A DNA stretch of 64,000 bases, taken from Myxococcales bacterium (GTDB taxonomy: Bacteria > Myxococcota_A > UBA9160 > UBA4427). Of the stretch, positions 29,557 to 38,590 are shown piece by piece. Location of the stretch: assembly GCA_012959805.1 (NCBI GenBank), contig DUCN01000078.1, forward strand, positions 1 through 64,000. The letters run 5' to 3'. Each line of letters begins with the position of its first letter. Within the stretch, counting starts at the first letter, position 1. The notes under the pieces are model-generated. The model was not told the origin of the DNA. It saw only the letters and a program-made list of their open reading frames with translations, and did not search any database. The position numbers were made by a program, and so were the translations under genes.

Positions 29557-30933
29557 TCAGCCCGCGTCGGCCAGAGCGCGCTTGAGCGTTTCGGCCAACC
29601 CCTCCGCAAGGGACTCCACTCGCGTCGCATCGCGACCTTCAACCATCACGCGGGCCTTTAGCTCCGTTCCCGAATACCGCACGAGAATGCGCCCCTCAGA
29701 GCCGAGTTCCTGCTCGACGTCGCGGACCGCGGCTTGAAAAGTCGGCAGCTCATCGAGAGGATGCTTCGCACCAACGGCAACATTCACCATGACCTGCGGG
29801 AGCCGTTCGAAACCGTGATTGAGATCCGAGAGTTTCTTGCCGCTTCGCGCCATCAACGCCAGCACTTGCAGCGCCGACATGATTCCGTCGCCCGTCGTCG
29901 AGTCATCCAAGAAGAGAATATGCCCCGACTGTTCGCCACCCAGGTTATGTCCGCCCTTGCGCATTTCTTCAACGACATAACGATCGCCGACCGACGTCCT
30001 GATCATCTCGACGTCGATCGACGCGAGAGCGATCTCGAGACCGAGATTGCTCATGACCGTCGCGACAACCGTATTATTCGCGAGCACGCCGCGCGCCTGC
30101 ATATCCCGGGCACACAACCACATCAACATGTCGCCGTCCAGAGTCTTGCCAAGCTCATCGACCACGATCACGCGATCCGCATCGCCATCGAGGGCGATGC
30201 CGATATCTGCGCGAAGTTCGCGAACCATCTCGGCCGCCCGCTCGGGATAAAGCGAACCGCAGCCCTGATTGATATTACGCCCGTTGGGCTCACAACCGAG
30301 TTCAAAAACTTCTGCGCCGAGCTCGCGCAGAACAGTCGGCCCGACCCGGTATCCTGCCCCATTGGCGCAGTCGATCACGATCCGCATCCCGCGCAGGGTC
30401 TGTTCACGTGGAAACGTATTTTTCAAGTACACGATGTAGCGGCCGCGGGCGTCTTCAATTCGTTCGGCCTGACCGATCTCATCCGGTGCCACACTCGTCT
30501 TGGCCACTTCTCCGGACTCGATCAACTGCTCAATGCGAATCTCCTCGGCATCGGGCAGCTTGAATCCGTTCGCCGCGAAGAACTTGATCCCATTGTCTTG
30601 GTAGTCGTTATGACTGGCGGTGATCATCACGCCGGCATTACATCGCATGTCTCGAGTCAGAAAGGCCAATGCGGGTGTCGGCACAGGCCCTACCTGGATG
30701 ACGTTCACCCCCATCGAACAGATTCCAGCAGCCAAAGCGTCTTCAAACATATAGCCGGAAAGCCGCGTGTCCTTGCCGATCAAGATCTGCTTGCGCCCGC
30801 TTTCTTGATCTCGAAAGACGTGTGCAATTGCACGCCCCAAAGCGAGCGCGATCTCCGGCGTCATCGGATGGACGTTCGCGATCCCGCGGACTCCGTCGGT
30901 GCCAAATAGTTTCCTCTGAGCCTCGCCGCTCAT
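29557..30933 (-). CDS. glmM: Phosphoglucosamine mutase
   Basis: A 458-residue alpha-D-phosphohexomutase that makes glucosamine-1-phosphate for UDP-GlcNAc, and so for peptidoglycan and LPS. KLFGTDGVRGIAN opens the protein, ITASHNDYQDNGIKFF holds the phospho-serine, ALDGDADRVIVVD the Mg site, and GGEQSGHILF the sugar loop. The C-terminal RYSGTELKARVMVEG binds phosphate. It overlaps cdaR by 4 bases; the cdaA-cdaR-glmM order is conserved in many bacteria and GlmM is known to dampen CdaA activity in Firmicutes. Confidence 0.95.
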   Translation of the reverse strand: MSGEAQRKLFGTDGVRGIANVHPMTPEIALALGRAIAHVFRDQESGRKQILIGKDTRLSGYMFEDALAAGICSMGVNVIQVGPVPTPALAFLTRDMRCNAGVMITASHNDYQDNGIKFFAANGFKLPDAEEIRIEQLIESGEVAKTSVAPDEIGQAERIEDARGRYIVYLKNTFPREQTLRGMRIVIDCANGAGYRVGPTVLRELGAEVFELGCEPNGRNINQGCGSLYPERAAEMVRELRADIGIALDGDADRVIVVDELGKTLDGDMLMWLCARDMQARGVLANNTVVATVMSNLGLEIALASIDVEMIRTSVGDRYVVEEMRKGGHNLGGEQSGHILFLDDSTTGDGIMSALQVLALMARSGKKLSDLNHGFERLPQVMVNVAVGAKHPLDELPTFQAAVRDVEQELGSEGRILVRYSGTELKARVMVEGRDATRVESLAEGLAETLKRALADAG

Positions 30934-31634
30934 CCCCGCTCCTCCGCTGATTCCGGATCGTCCAAGTTCAAGACAGGCTCAGGGAGCGGGTCGGCCTCGA
31001 TCAACACTTCAACTTGAAGCGGACTGGTGTCTTCGGCCCAGACCGTGCCGCCACCGAGCACCAGACGAACCTCTTGCTTCGCATTCGCAGCCAGTCCGGC
31101 AATGTCGATGGCTTCAGTCACCACTTCATTGAGCCGCATCACCTGACTCCGAGCCCCTTCGAGCCAAACCCTCTCGGGCTCGATCACGACGCCCGCTACA
31201 TGAAAGCCGGGCGCGGGCACTCCCTCTACTTCTGCGCGAACGCTGACGGCTTTACGACCCCGCTTCTCGAAGCGCACCTGAATTCGCGATGGTGAGTACC
31301 CGGCGAAGGTCGTCCCGGTTGGATGCTCGATGGTCTCGACGTCGATTTCGTAGACCGCCACACCGGGCTTTCCGCCGCTGGCGTCGACGCGATACTTCAT
31401 TTGCTCGCGATCGAGGTTTCGCAGCGAAGCGCGGCTGCCTCGCAGACGAACATTGATCGCGTCGGAATTCTGGTCCGTCACGACGAGCCCTTCTTCGATG
31501 CCGACTAGCTCGACGGGCACATCAAAGGACTCTTGAATACTCGAGGTTCCCTGGGCCACCGCCCAGATAAAAATGCTGATGGCCAATGCAAGCACCAGCA
31601 CGCCCGGACGCAGATTTTCAAAACGCGACGCCAT
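30930..31634 (-). CDS. cdaR: CdaR-like YbbR-domain protein
   Basis: A 234-residue protein with one N-terminal membrane span (PGVLVLALAISIFIWAVA) and extracytoplasmic YbbR repeats (VPVELVGIEEGLVVTDQ, RAEVEGVPAPGFHVAGVVIEP). In Gram-positives CdaR binds and regulates the diadenylate cyclase CdaA. It lies between cdaA (39-base gap) and glmM (4-base overlap) and ends in an acidic, proline-containing tail. Confidence 0.88.
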   Translation of the reverse strand: MASRFENLRPGVLVLALAISIFIWAVAQGTSSIQESFDVPVELVGIEEGLVVTDQNSDAINVRLRGSRASLRNLDREQMKYRVDASGGKPGVAVYEIDVETIEHPTGTTFAGYSPSRIQVRFEKRGRKAVSVRAEVEGVPAPGFHVAGVVIEPERVWLEGARSQVMRLNEVVTEAIDIAGLAANAKQEVRLVLGGGTVWAEDTSPLQVEVLIEADPLPEPVLNLDDPESAEERG

Positions 31635-31673
31635 GGCCGGCTGCTCCCTCTTCTCCGGCCACTCGGCCGATGC

Positions 31674-32564
31674 TCAGCTGGCCGTGGCCTGCTCGCCTTC
31701 TTTGCCTGAAGTGTTATTGGTCTCGGCGATTTCTAGCCCGCGCGTAATCTCCGAAGCATCCGGCAATTCCTTGCGCTCACCGCTCAGGATGTCTCGCAAC
31801 AAGACGCGAAGGCGTGGTGCATCGAGTTCGCGAAGCATTTGCCCGCCGAGAACAACGGAGATCTTTGCTGTTTCCTCGGACACCACCACAACGAGGGCAT
31901 CCGTCTCCTCTGTGATTCCAACAGCCGCACGATGACGCGTACCGAGCCCTTCGGGCAGATCCGTACGAAGGGTCAAAGGCAGGATGCAGCCGGCGGAAGA
32001 AATCCGACCTTCCTGAATCAAGACGGCACCGTCATGCATCGGCGAAGATGGCTGAAAAATACTGGTCAGTAGTTCTTTCGAGATCTGCGCATCGACGGGA
32101 ACACCGGCCTCGATCTGATCACCCAGGTTGCTTTCTCGCTCGAGCACGATCAGTGCACCATGGCGACGCTGGGACAGGTCGCCGGCGGTGCGCACGATCT
32201 CCTCGACGACCTGGGTCTCTTGCTCCGCTGAGAACGACGGGAAGAATCCACGGCCGACCCGCGCCAAGGCGCGTCGAATATCGTTTTGGAAGAGAATGAC
32301 GATGATCAAGACGGCCGAACCGAGGAAGCGTTCGAGGATCATGCCGAGTGCGGCGAGCTGAAAGAGTTCCGACGCAAGAGACAATGCGATCAAGACAATC
32401 AGACCCACCAGGATCTGGATCGCGCGTGTCCCGCGAATCAACAGGAGAAGCCAATAAATTCCCGCTGTCACCAACAATATGTCAACGGTGTCGCGAAAGG
32501 GGTCGAAGCGAGAGTTGAAAAACTCCACTAGATCCGCCCCGAAATTCCACAACACTGTGATCAC
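31674..32564 (-). CDS. cdaA: Diadenylate cyclase CdaA
   Basis: A 296-residue membrane enzyme making cyclic di-AMP from two ATP. Three N-terminal spans lie within residues 25-95. The DAC domain follows, with the DGA motif in MHDGAVLIQ and the RHR motif in GTRHRAAVG. c-di-AMP sets potassium and osmolyte homeostasis and cell-wall balance. The C-terminal 50 residues are hydrophilic and variable. Position between ftsH and cdaR is consistent with a cell-envelope operon. Confidence 0.95.
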   Translation of the reverse strand: MITVLWNFGADLVEFFNSRFDPFRDTVDILLVTAGIYWLLLLIRGTRAIQILVGLIVLIALSLASELFQLAALGMILERFLGSAVLIIVILFQNDIRRALARVGRGFFPSFSAEQETQVVEEIVRTAGDLSQRRHGALIVLERESNLGDQIEAGVPVDAQISKELLTSIFQPSSPMHDGAVLIQEGRISSAGCILPLTLRTDLPEGLGTRHRAAVGITEETDALVVVVSEETAKISVVLGGQMLRELDAPRLRVLLRDILSGERKELPDASEITRGLEIAETNNTSGKEGEQATAS

Positions 32565-32628
32565 TTATGCTCTCTCCCCACGATCGAGCTCCCTCGATTC
32601 CAATTCTTCGAACCGCCGATACTGTCGC

Positions 32629-34581
32629 CTAGCTTGGCATCGGTTCCGGGTCGGGAATTCCCCCGCCCGATTTATTATCGGCTCGATCCGAGTCTTCATC
32701 ACGTTCACCATGATTTCCCCGCGAATTGGATGTCTTCTCCTCTTCCGCGGGCTTCGGGTCGGGGAGTACTTCGCCTCGCAAAAGAGCTGCGAGGTCTGAA
32801 CCTTCCAGGGTCTCCCGTTCGAGAAGCGCGTCCGTCACGCGATTCAGCAAATCCCGATTGTCCAGCAGAAGCTGCCGCGCTTCCTCGTATTTCGCGGTGA
32901 GGATCATCGCGATCTCGTCATCGATCTCCCGCGCTTTCTGCTCGCTGTAGTCCTTGCGGCCGGCAAGATCTCGACCCAGGAATACTTCGGATCCCGAGGT
33001 CGAATACGACACCGGACCGAGCCCCTCGCTCATTCCGTATTCCGTCACCATTCGTCGCGCCCAGTCCGTCGCCTGTTGCAGATCATTGCTGGCACCCGTC
33101 GAGAAATGACCAAACACAATGTCTTCGGCAGCGCGTCCACCCATCGCATACCGAATGACCGCATAGATCTGTTTTTGCGTGTAGTTGAGTCGATCCTCGA
33201 CCGGCAGCGTCTGGGTCAGTCCCAGCGCCATGCCTCGCGGAATGATCGTGACCTTGTGCACCGGATCGGATTCTTCGGGCGTGAGCAGCGCGACCAGCGC
33301 ATGGCCCGCCTCGTGAAACGCCGTCGTCCTCTTGTCCTCATCCGACATGATCATGCTGCGGCGCTCGGACCCCATCAGAACCTTGTCCTTGGCATCCTCG
33401 AAATCCTGATGACTGACGCGAGTCCCATCGCGCCTGGCCGCCAAAAGGGCCGCTTCGTTCACCAGGTTCTGCAGATCCGCGCCAACCATGCCGGGGGTTC
33501 CCCGAGCCTGCACTTCAAGATCGACATCGTCCGCGAGCGGGACCCGACGCGTATGGATTTTGAGAATCTCGAGACGTCCACGCAGATCCGGTCGCGGCAC
33601 GACCACTTGACGATCGAAGCGTCCCGGGCGCAACAGCGCAGGGTCCAGCACATCGGGCCGATTGGTGGCCGCGATCAGGATGACGCCCTCGTTACTCTCG
33701 AATCCATCCATTTCGACCAGCAACTGGTTCAGCGTCTGCTCACGCTCGTCGTGTCCCCCGCCCATGCCGGCGCCGCGATGACGACCGACGGCGTCGATTT
33801 CATCGATAAAGATGATGCAGGGCGCCTGCTTCTTGCCCTGCTGAAAAAGGTCGCGCACGCGGGAGGCGCCCACGCCGACGAACATTTCCACAAAATCACT
33901 GCCCGAGATCGAAAAGAAGGGAACGTCCGCTTCACCAGCGACAGCCCTTGCAAGAAGAGTTTTCCCCGTACCCGGTGGGCCAACGAGCAACACGCCCTTT
34001 GGAATCCGGCCGCCGAGTCGCGTGAATTTCTTGGGTTCTCGGAGGAACTCGACGATTTCTTCGAGTTCGGTTTTGGATTCCTCGATGCCCGCCACGTCCT
34101 TGAACGAAACCGACGTCTGGTTCTCAGTCATCAGGCGGGCTTTCGATTTGCCGAAGCTCATGGCCTTACCGCTGCCGCCCTGCATCTGTCGCATGAAGAA
34201 GATCCAGAGTCCGATAAAGAGAACGAGCGGGAACCACATGATCAAGATCTGACGCCAGAAGCTGCCTTCGTCTCGGGGTTTTAGCTCAGTCTGGATATGG
34301 CGTTCATTGAAGTCCGCGAGAAATTCATTGGTGATCGCGGTGGGAGCCGTGTAGGTCGTGAACTCGCGGCCATCTGTGTACTTGCCCTTGATATGGCCTT
34401 CTTCGATCGTGACCGACTCGACTTCGCCCAGAGCCACACTGTCCATGAACTCGCTGAATGCGACGTTCGGCGGCGCAGCATCGCTCTGTTTGAGCGTCGT
34501 GAAGAGCAGAAGCATCACAACGAGGATGACGACCCAGAGGGCCAGATTTTTGTAGAACTGCTGATTCACACGATGCTCCAT
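32629..34581 (-). CDS. ftsH: ATP-dependent zinc metalloprotease FtsH
   Basis: A 650-residue membrane AAA+ protease for quality control of membrane and regulatory proteins. Two N-terminal spans flank a periplasmic domain (residues about 12-125). The AAA+ domain has [27 protein letters not shown] and the [25 protein letters not shown]. The M41 peptidase site is HEAGHALVA. The C-terminal 50 residues are charged and low complexity. It lies 64 bases upstream of cdaA on the same strand. Confidence 0.97.
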   Translation of the reverse strand: MEHRVNQQFYKNLALWVVILVVMLLLFTTLKQSDAAPPNVAFSEFMDSVALGEVESVTIEEGHIKGKYTDGREFTTYTAPTAITNEFLADFNERHIQTELKPRDEGSFWRQILIMWFPLVLFIGLWIFFMRQMQGGSGKAMSFGKSKARLMTENQTSVSFKDVAGIEESKTELEEIVEFLREPKKFTRLGGRIPKGVLLVGPPGTGKTLLARAVAGEADVPFFSISGSDFVEMFVGVGASRVRDLFQQGKKQAPCIIFIDEIDAVGRHRGAGMGGGHDEREQTLNQLLVEMDGFESNEGVILIAATNRPDVLDPALLRPGRFDRQVVVPRPDLRGRLEILKIHTRRVPLADDVDLEVQARGTPGMVGADLQNLVNEAALLAARRDGTRVSHQDFEDAKDKVLMGSERRSMIMSDEDKRTTAFHEAGHALVALLTPEESDPVHKVTIIPRGMALGLTQTLPVEDRLNYTQKQIYAVIRYAMGGRAAEDIVFGHFSTGASNDLQQATDWARRMVTEYGMSEGLGPVSYSTSGSEVFLGRDLAGRKDYSEQKAREIDDEIAMILTAKYEEARQLLLDNRDLLNRVTDALLERETLEGSDLAALLRGEVLPDPKPAEEEKTSNSRGNHGERDEDSDRADNKSGGGIPDPEPMPS

Positions 34582-34943
34582 TCACCAAATTCGCGGGCGC
34601 GTTTCATTGGCTCCGGTGGTTCCAGATGTCTCTTCGAAAGCTCTGACGCCAGTTTCGAAGAGTGATCTCGCCGGACATCTCGATCCGGAAATTTCTACTA
34701 TGTCGTACTGTGTGCGCGCGCGACCCCAAGTCCAGTCGTGACACTCGTTTTTCTCGCCCCAGCCCGCTGGCGGATCCAAGCCCACCAGTGGCTCGAAGGC
34801 CGCCTGCCGGCCGGCGAGAGTCGACTCTGTCTAACCCTGTCTGACTTCTCTCTGACTCTGCCTCGCCGTAAGAGGTTCTCTCTCCGGCCCTCGAACCGCA
34901 GTCCGATGCCTGCCCCGGACGATCCAAAACACCGAAAATCCGT
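34582..34943. other. Intergenic gap between tilS and ftsH
   Basis: About 360 bases with no supported gene. Both neighbours run leftward, so it should carry the ftsH promoter. The stretch 34815-34870 is CT-rich with GTCTGACT-like repeats on the plus strand. The hpt gene often found between tilS and ftsH is absent. Confidence 0.5.
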
Positions 34944-35996
34944 TCAATTTCGCCGATGTACCCTAGCATTTTCATGCCGATCGAACCCCTTTGCCCCTGT
35001 GGTCGCCGCGAGTTCGAAACATTCATCGTGCCGCCGAATCGAAAACCCCCCAGGTAGTTCCAGGCGCTTGTTGCGAGGCGCGCTTCGGCCGCGGCGCAAA
35101 AAGTCGAGTACGCGGAGCAGATGTGTGCGAGTGATGTCGCGTGCCAGACCCACTTCGATGAGAGCGCGGCGGACGAGTCGTCTCGCCAGGGCTTCCGGGA
35201 GACTCTCCCAGCCATCGAGTGCAAAGCGGATCCCGGCATCACCAATCTCGAACCACTCCTTGCTCGCTTCCTCGACAAGTCCCTCGATCCATTCGAGATC
35301 CCGCCCTTGTGCTTCGGCAAAATCACTCAACGCCCTTAGAAGCTGAGGGTTAAATGTTTCTGAAAGCTTCGGAATCCATTCGAGCCGGAGACGATTGCGT
35401 GCAAAACGCGGGTCCTGATTGGAGGCATCCTCGCGCCATTGGACGTCCCGGGTACTCGCCCAATCCTGGATCGCCTCCGGCGGGACTCGTAAGAGAGGTT
35501 TCAGCCAGCGACCATCCCGGCTCTGCGCGGTCATCGCCCGAAGTCCGTCCGGGCTGGTCCCGCGCAACAGACGAAGCAGGACCGTCTCCGCCTGATCGCC
35601 CGCGTGATGCGCTGTCGCGATCCAATCGCAGCCGCCCTCCTCGGCCATCACGGTCAATGCCTCTCGGCGAAGATTACGCGACGCCTCCTCAAGGGTCGGC
35701 CTCTCCCGGCTGGGTCCCGTTCGCCGCACTGCCTCGGGATCGATTCGTCGAGACAGGAGGGGCATCTCAAGCCTCTGCGCGACCTCCCGCGTGTGCGCCT
35801 CGTCCGCATCGGATTCGCGACCGCGGAGGCCATGATTGACGTGGCCGACGACCCCGCGAAGGCCAAGCGCCGGCATGCAGCGATGGAGTAGATCGAGCAA
35901 GACCATAGAGTCTCGACCACCGGAGACTGCGACCAGAATTCGACCGTCCGTAACGCCGAGCTCCTCGAGCCCGCCCTGGAAGTTTCGCTCCAACAT
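34944..35996 (-). CDS. tilS: tRNA(Ile)-lysidine synthase
   Basis: A 350-residue N-type ATP pyrophosphatase that attaches lysine to C34 of the CAU-anticodon tRNA-Ile2. The PP-loop is VAVSGGRDSMVLLDLL; VGHVNHGLRGRESDADE and WIATAHHAGDQAETVLLRLLRG are family motifs. The C-terminal lysidine domain appears shortened relative to E. coli (432 residues). The ORF runs 56 codons further upstream in the track; ATG at 35996 (or 36002) starts MLERNF before the conserved region and avoids overlap with the divergent acyl-CoA synthetase. Confidence 0.92.
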   Translation of the reverse strand: MLERNFQGGLEELGVTDGRILVAVSGGRDSMVLLDLLHRCMPALGLRGVVGHVNHGLRGRESDADEAHTREVAQRLEMPLLSRRIDPEAVRRTGPSRERPTLEEASRNLRREALTVMAEEGGCDWIATAHHAGDQAETVLLRLLRGTSPDGLRAMTAQSRDGRWLKPLLRVPPEAIQDWASTRDVQWREDASNQDPRFARNRLRLEWIPKLSETFNPQLLRALSDFAEAQGRDLEWIEGLVEEASKEWFEIGDAGIRFALDGWESLPEALARRLVRRALIEVGLARDITRTHLLRVLDFLRRGRSAPRNKRLELPGGFSIRRHDECFELAATTGAKGFDRHENARVHRRN

Positions 35997-36122
35997 ACCC
36001 ATAGGATAACGCGAGACAGGCGTGAAATGGAGTTGGGCACCGAATCGCGCCGAAGCATCCATCGAGACCACCCGCAAATGCTCTGGCGGCGGCAGGCCGC
36101 GCAGGTACTCTCGGCGGCCGTG

Positions 36123-37787
36123 ATGAAAACCACCCCAGCACTCGACGCACCCGCTGCCGATCACAACGCCGGCGGGTGGATTGCACGTTGGGCGGACGAG
36201 CGACCCGGCTCACTGGCCTGGGTCGATGCCGATCGACGCTGTGACTACGCCACTGCGGAAGATCGTATTCGAAGACTCGCCGCTTGGCTCGAAGCGGAGG
36301 GTGTGGGACCGGGCGATCGCGTCGCGCTCTGGCTCGGCAACCGCGGCGTCCTGCTGGAAGCGGTCTTTGCCGCCGCACGACTCGGGGCCATCGTGCTCCC
36401 GATCAATGCCCGGCTCACCGCTGCAGAGGTGGCGTTCCAACTCGACGATGCCACACCGTCCATTCTCATGGTCGAACGCCGTTGGAGGGATGCGGCCAAC
36501 CGGGCGCGCCGCCTCGCGAGCGGGCGCGACCCGATGGTTCTGGAAGTCGGATTCGCAGAGGGCACGCCGGATGCCGGATCGAAAACGGAACCGGATCCAT
36601 ATGAAGTCGCGCTGGCTTCCAGCCCGGGGACATCCAGGATTCATCCCGTTCGGCCCGATGATCCCATGATTCTCATGTACACGTCGGGAACGACGGGCAA
36701 GCCGAAGGGCGCGCTGCTCCCACACCGAAAGGCGCTCTACAACAGTCTTAATGCGGAAGAATATTTCGGGATTAAAGCCAGTGACCGCGTGCTCGTCGTG
36801 GCGCCCCTCTTTCATTCGTTAGGTCTACAGATTCTGGCCCTACCCGCGATCTTCAAGGGGGCGGGTCTGATCATTCAAGAGGGGTTTTCAGCGCAGAGGG
36901 TTTGGAAAGCGATCGAATCGGAAGCCGTGACCTATTACGGCGGCGTGCCCACAATGCATCAGCGCCTACTCGAAGCGCTCGACCAAGGTGATCCGATCAC
37001 GGCGCTTCCAAGCAGTCTTCGCTTTGCCTTCACGGCGGGCGCCTCAGCAGCTTCAGAGCTGATTCGCGCTTTTCGAGACCATGGGCTCGAGCTTCGACAG
37101 GGCTATGGACAAACCGAGACATCGATCCTCACCTGCGTGCGGTCGCATGACGGTCCGAGCGCCGATGGCGATGGCGATGGCGATACAGACATGGCCAACA
37201 AGTATGCGAGCGTCGGACGCCCGGTGCGACATGCCAAGTTGCGCTTGATTGCGGCCGAAACGATCGAAGAAGCAGTCGCGCAATGGCGTGACGTCTCGGT
37301 CGGCGTCGTGGGTGAAATCGTCGTCCACGGACCGATCACCATGCTCGGCTACTGGCGGCGTCCCGAGGCCACCGCTGAAACGCTCCGCGACGGATGGGTC
37401 CGCACAGGAGACCTGGCGACACGAGACGAAGACTTCGAAATCACCCTGGTCGGACGTTCTCACGAGATGTACATCTCGGGGGGCGAGAACGTCTATCCCG
37501 CGGAAGTCGAAGCCGCCCTCGTCGGACATCCCGACGTCGAAGAAGCCGCGGTGGTCCCGATTGCTGATTCGAAATGGGGCGAGATCGGCCGTGCCCATCT
37601 CGTTCTCCGGCCGGATGCAACCACTGAGCCCTCCCATCTCCTAGAATGGTTGGAGACGAAGCTGGCTCGATTCAAACAGCCTCGTGAGATCATCGTGGAA
37701 GCTGAACTCCCACGAACCGCGAGCGGTAAGGTTCAAAAACATCTGCTCGCGAGAGACCTGGACCCAGAAAAGGACGCTCCGGCATGA
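36123..37787 (+). CDS. Acyl-CoA synthetase (AMP-forming)
   Basis: A 554-residue ANL-superfamily ligase that activates a fatty or other carboxylic acid to its CoA thioester. Motifs: MYTSGTTGKPKGALLPH (P-loop A3), YGQTET (A5), VRTGDLATRDED (A7), and the catalytic Lys in LPRTASGKVQKHLL (A10). Substrate cannot be read from the sequence; length and VAPLFHSLG fit medium- or long-chain fatty acids or acyl aromatic acids. ATG at 36123 (MKTTPALD) is preferred over the tracked start. It overlaps the SDR gene by 4 bases (ATGA), forming an operon divergent from tilS. Confidence 0.9.
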   Translation: MKTTPALDAPAADHNAGGWIARWADERPGSLAWVDADRRCDYATAEDRIRRLAAWLEAEGVGPGDRVALWLGNRGVLLEAVFAAARLGAIVLPINARLTAAEVAFQLDDATPSILMVERRWRDAANRARRLASGRDPMVLEVGFAEGTPDAGSKTEPDPYEVALASSPGTSRIHPVRPDDPMILMYTSGTTGKPKGALLPHRKALYNSLNAEEYFGIKASDRVLVVAPLFHSLGLQILALPAIFKGAGLIIQEGFSAQRVWKAIESEAVTYYGGVPTMHQRLLEALDQGDPITALPSSLRFAFTAGASAASELIRAFRDHGLELRQGYGQTETSILTCVRSHDGPSADGDGDGDTDMANKYASVGRPVRHAKLRLIAAETIEEAVAQWRDVSVGVVGEIVVHGPITMLGYWRRPEATAETLRDGWVRTGDLATRDEDFEITLVGRSHEMYISGGENVYPAEVEAALVGHPDVEEAAVVPIADSKWGEIGRAHLVLRPDATTEPSHLLEWLETKLARFKQPREIIVEAELPRTASGKVQKHLLARDLDPEKDAPA

Positions 37788-38590
37788 CGCCCCCACCGAC
37801 CTCACCCTCACCTTCAACCGCGGACCCCACATCGCTCTTTCGACTCGACGGCAAGGTCGCGCTCGTCACCGGCGGTAGCCGAGGCCTTGGCCGCGAGATG
37901 GTCAAGGCTTTTGCCGCGGTGGGTGCGGACGTCGTCATCGCCAGTCGCAAGAAAGAAGCTTGCCGAGAACTGGCCGACGAAGTCGAGCGTGAAACGGGAC
38001 AACGAGCACTTGCAGTGGGCTGTCATGTTGGGAATTGGGACGAATGCGATGCGCTCGCCAAACGTGCCCTGGATCATTTCGGCCGAGTAGACATTCTGGT
38101 GAACAACGCTGGCATGTCTCCCCTCTACTCCGATATCACCGAGGTCAGCGAAGCGCTCTACGACAAGGTCATGGACGTCAATCTAAAGGGCGCCTTCCGG
38201 CTCACCGCCGTGCTCGGCCGGTCCATGATGAACGCAGAGGGTGGATCGATCATCGGTGTGAGCAGCGTCGCCGCGGCGCAGCCCTCGCCCGCCGAGATCC
38301 CCTATGGCGCTGCGAAGGCGGGACTGCACAATCTCGTCAAGAGCTTCGCCCGAGCCTTCGCACCGAAGGTCCGGGTTAACTGCATCATGCCCGGTGCATT
38401 CATGACGGACATCTCCAAGGCCTGGCCCGAAGCCGCGATCGACCAAATCAACCGAACGACCCCGCTCGGCCGAGGGGGGGCACCGGATGAGATTGTTGGC
38501 GCCGCCCTTTATCTGGCCAGCGACGCATCCCGATACACAACGGGCACAATCTTGAAGGTCGATGGCGGCGCGGTCTACTCAAATGCCTGA
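37784..38590 (+). CDS. SDR-family oxidoreductase (FabG-like)
   Basis: A 268-residue classical short-chain dehydrogenase. The cofactor motif TGGSRGLGREM, NNAGMSP, the active-site Ser in VSSVAAAQ and the YxxxK motif in IPYGAAKAG are all present; GRGGAPDEIVGAALYLASD closes the family pattern. A Pro/Ser-rich leader of 20 residues precedes the Rossmann fold. Coupled by ATGA overlap to the acyl-CoA synthetase, it probably acts on a hydroxyacyl- or ketoacyl-CoA product. NADP versus NAD preference is not decided; Ser-Arg-Lys after strand 2 (ASRKK) leans to NADP. Confidence 0.9.
   Translation: MTPPPTSPSPSTADPTSLFRLDGKVALVTGGSRGLGREMVKAFAAVGADVVIASRKKEACRELADEVERETGQRALAVGCHVGNWDECDALAKRALDHFGRVDILVNNAGMSPLYSDITEVSEALYDKVMDVNLKGAFRLTAVLGRSMMNAEGGSIIGVSSVAAAQPSPAEIPYGAAKAGLHNLVKSFARAFAPKVRVNCIMPGAFMTDISKAWPEAAIDQINRTTPLGRGGAPDEIVGAALYLASDASRYTTGTILKVDGGAVYSNA

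Noticed and set aside
33076-34284. 402-residue plus-strand ORF
   Set aside because: Antisense of ftsH, whose identity is certain.
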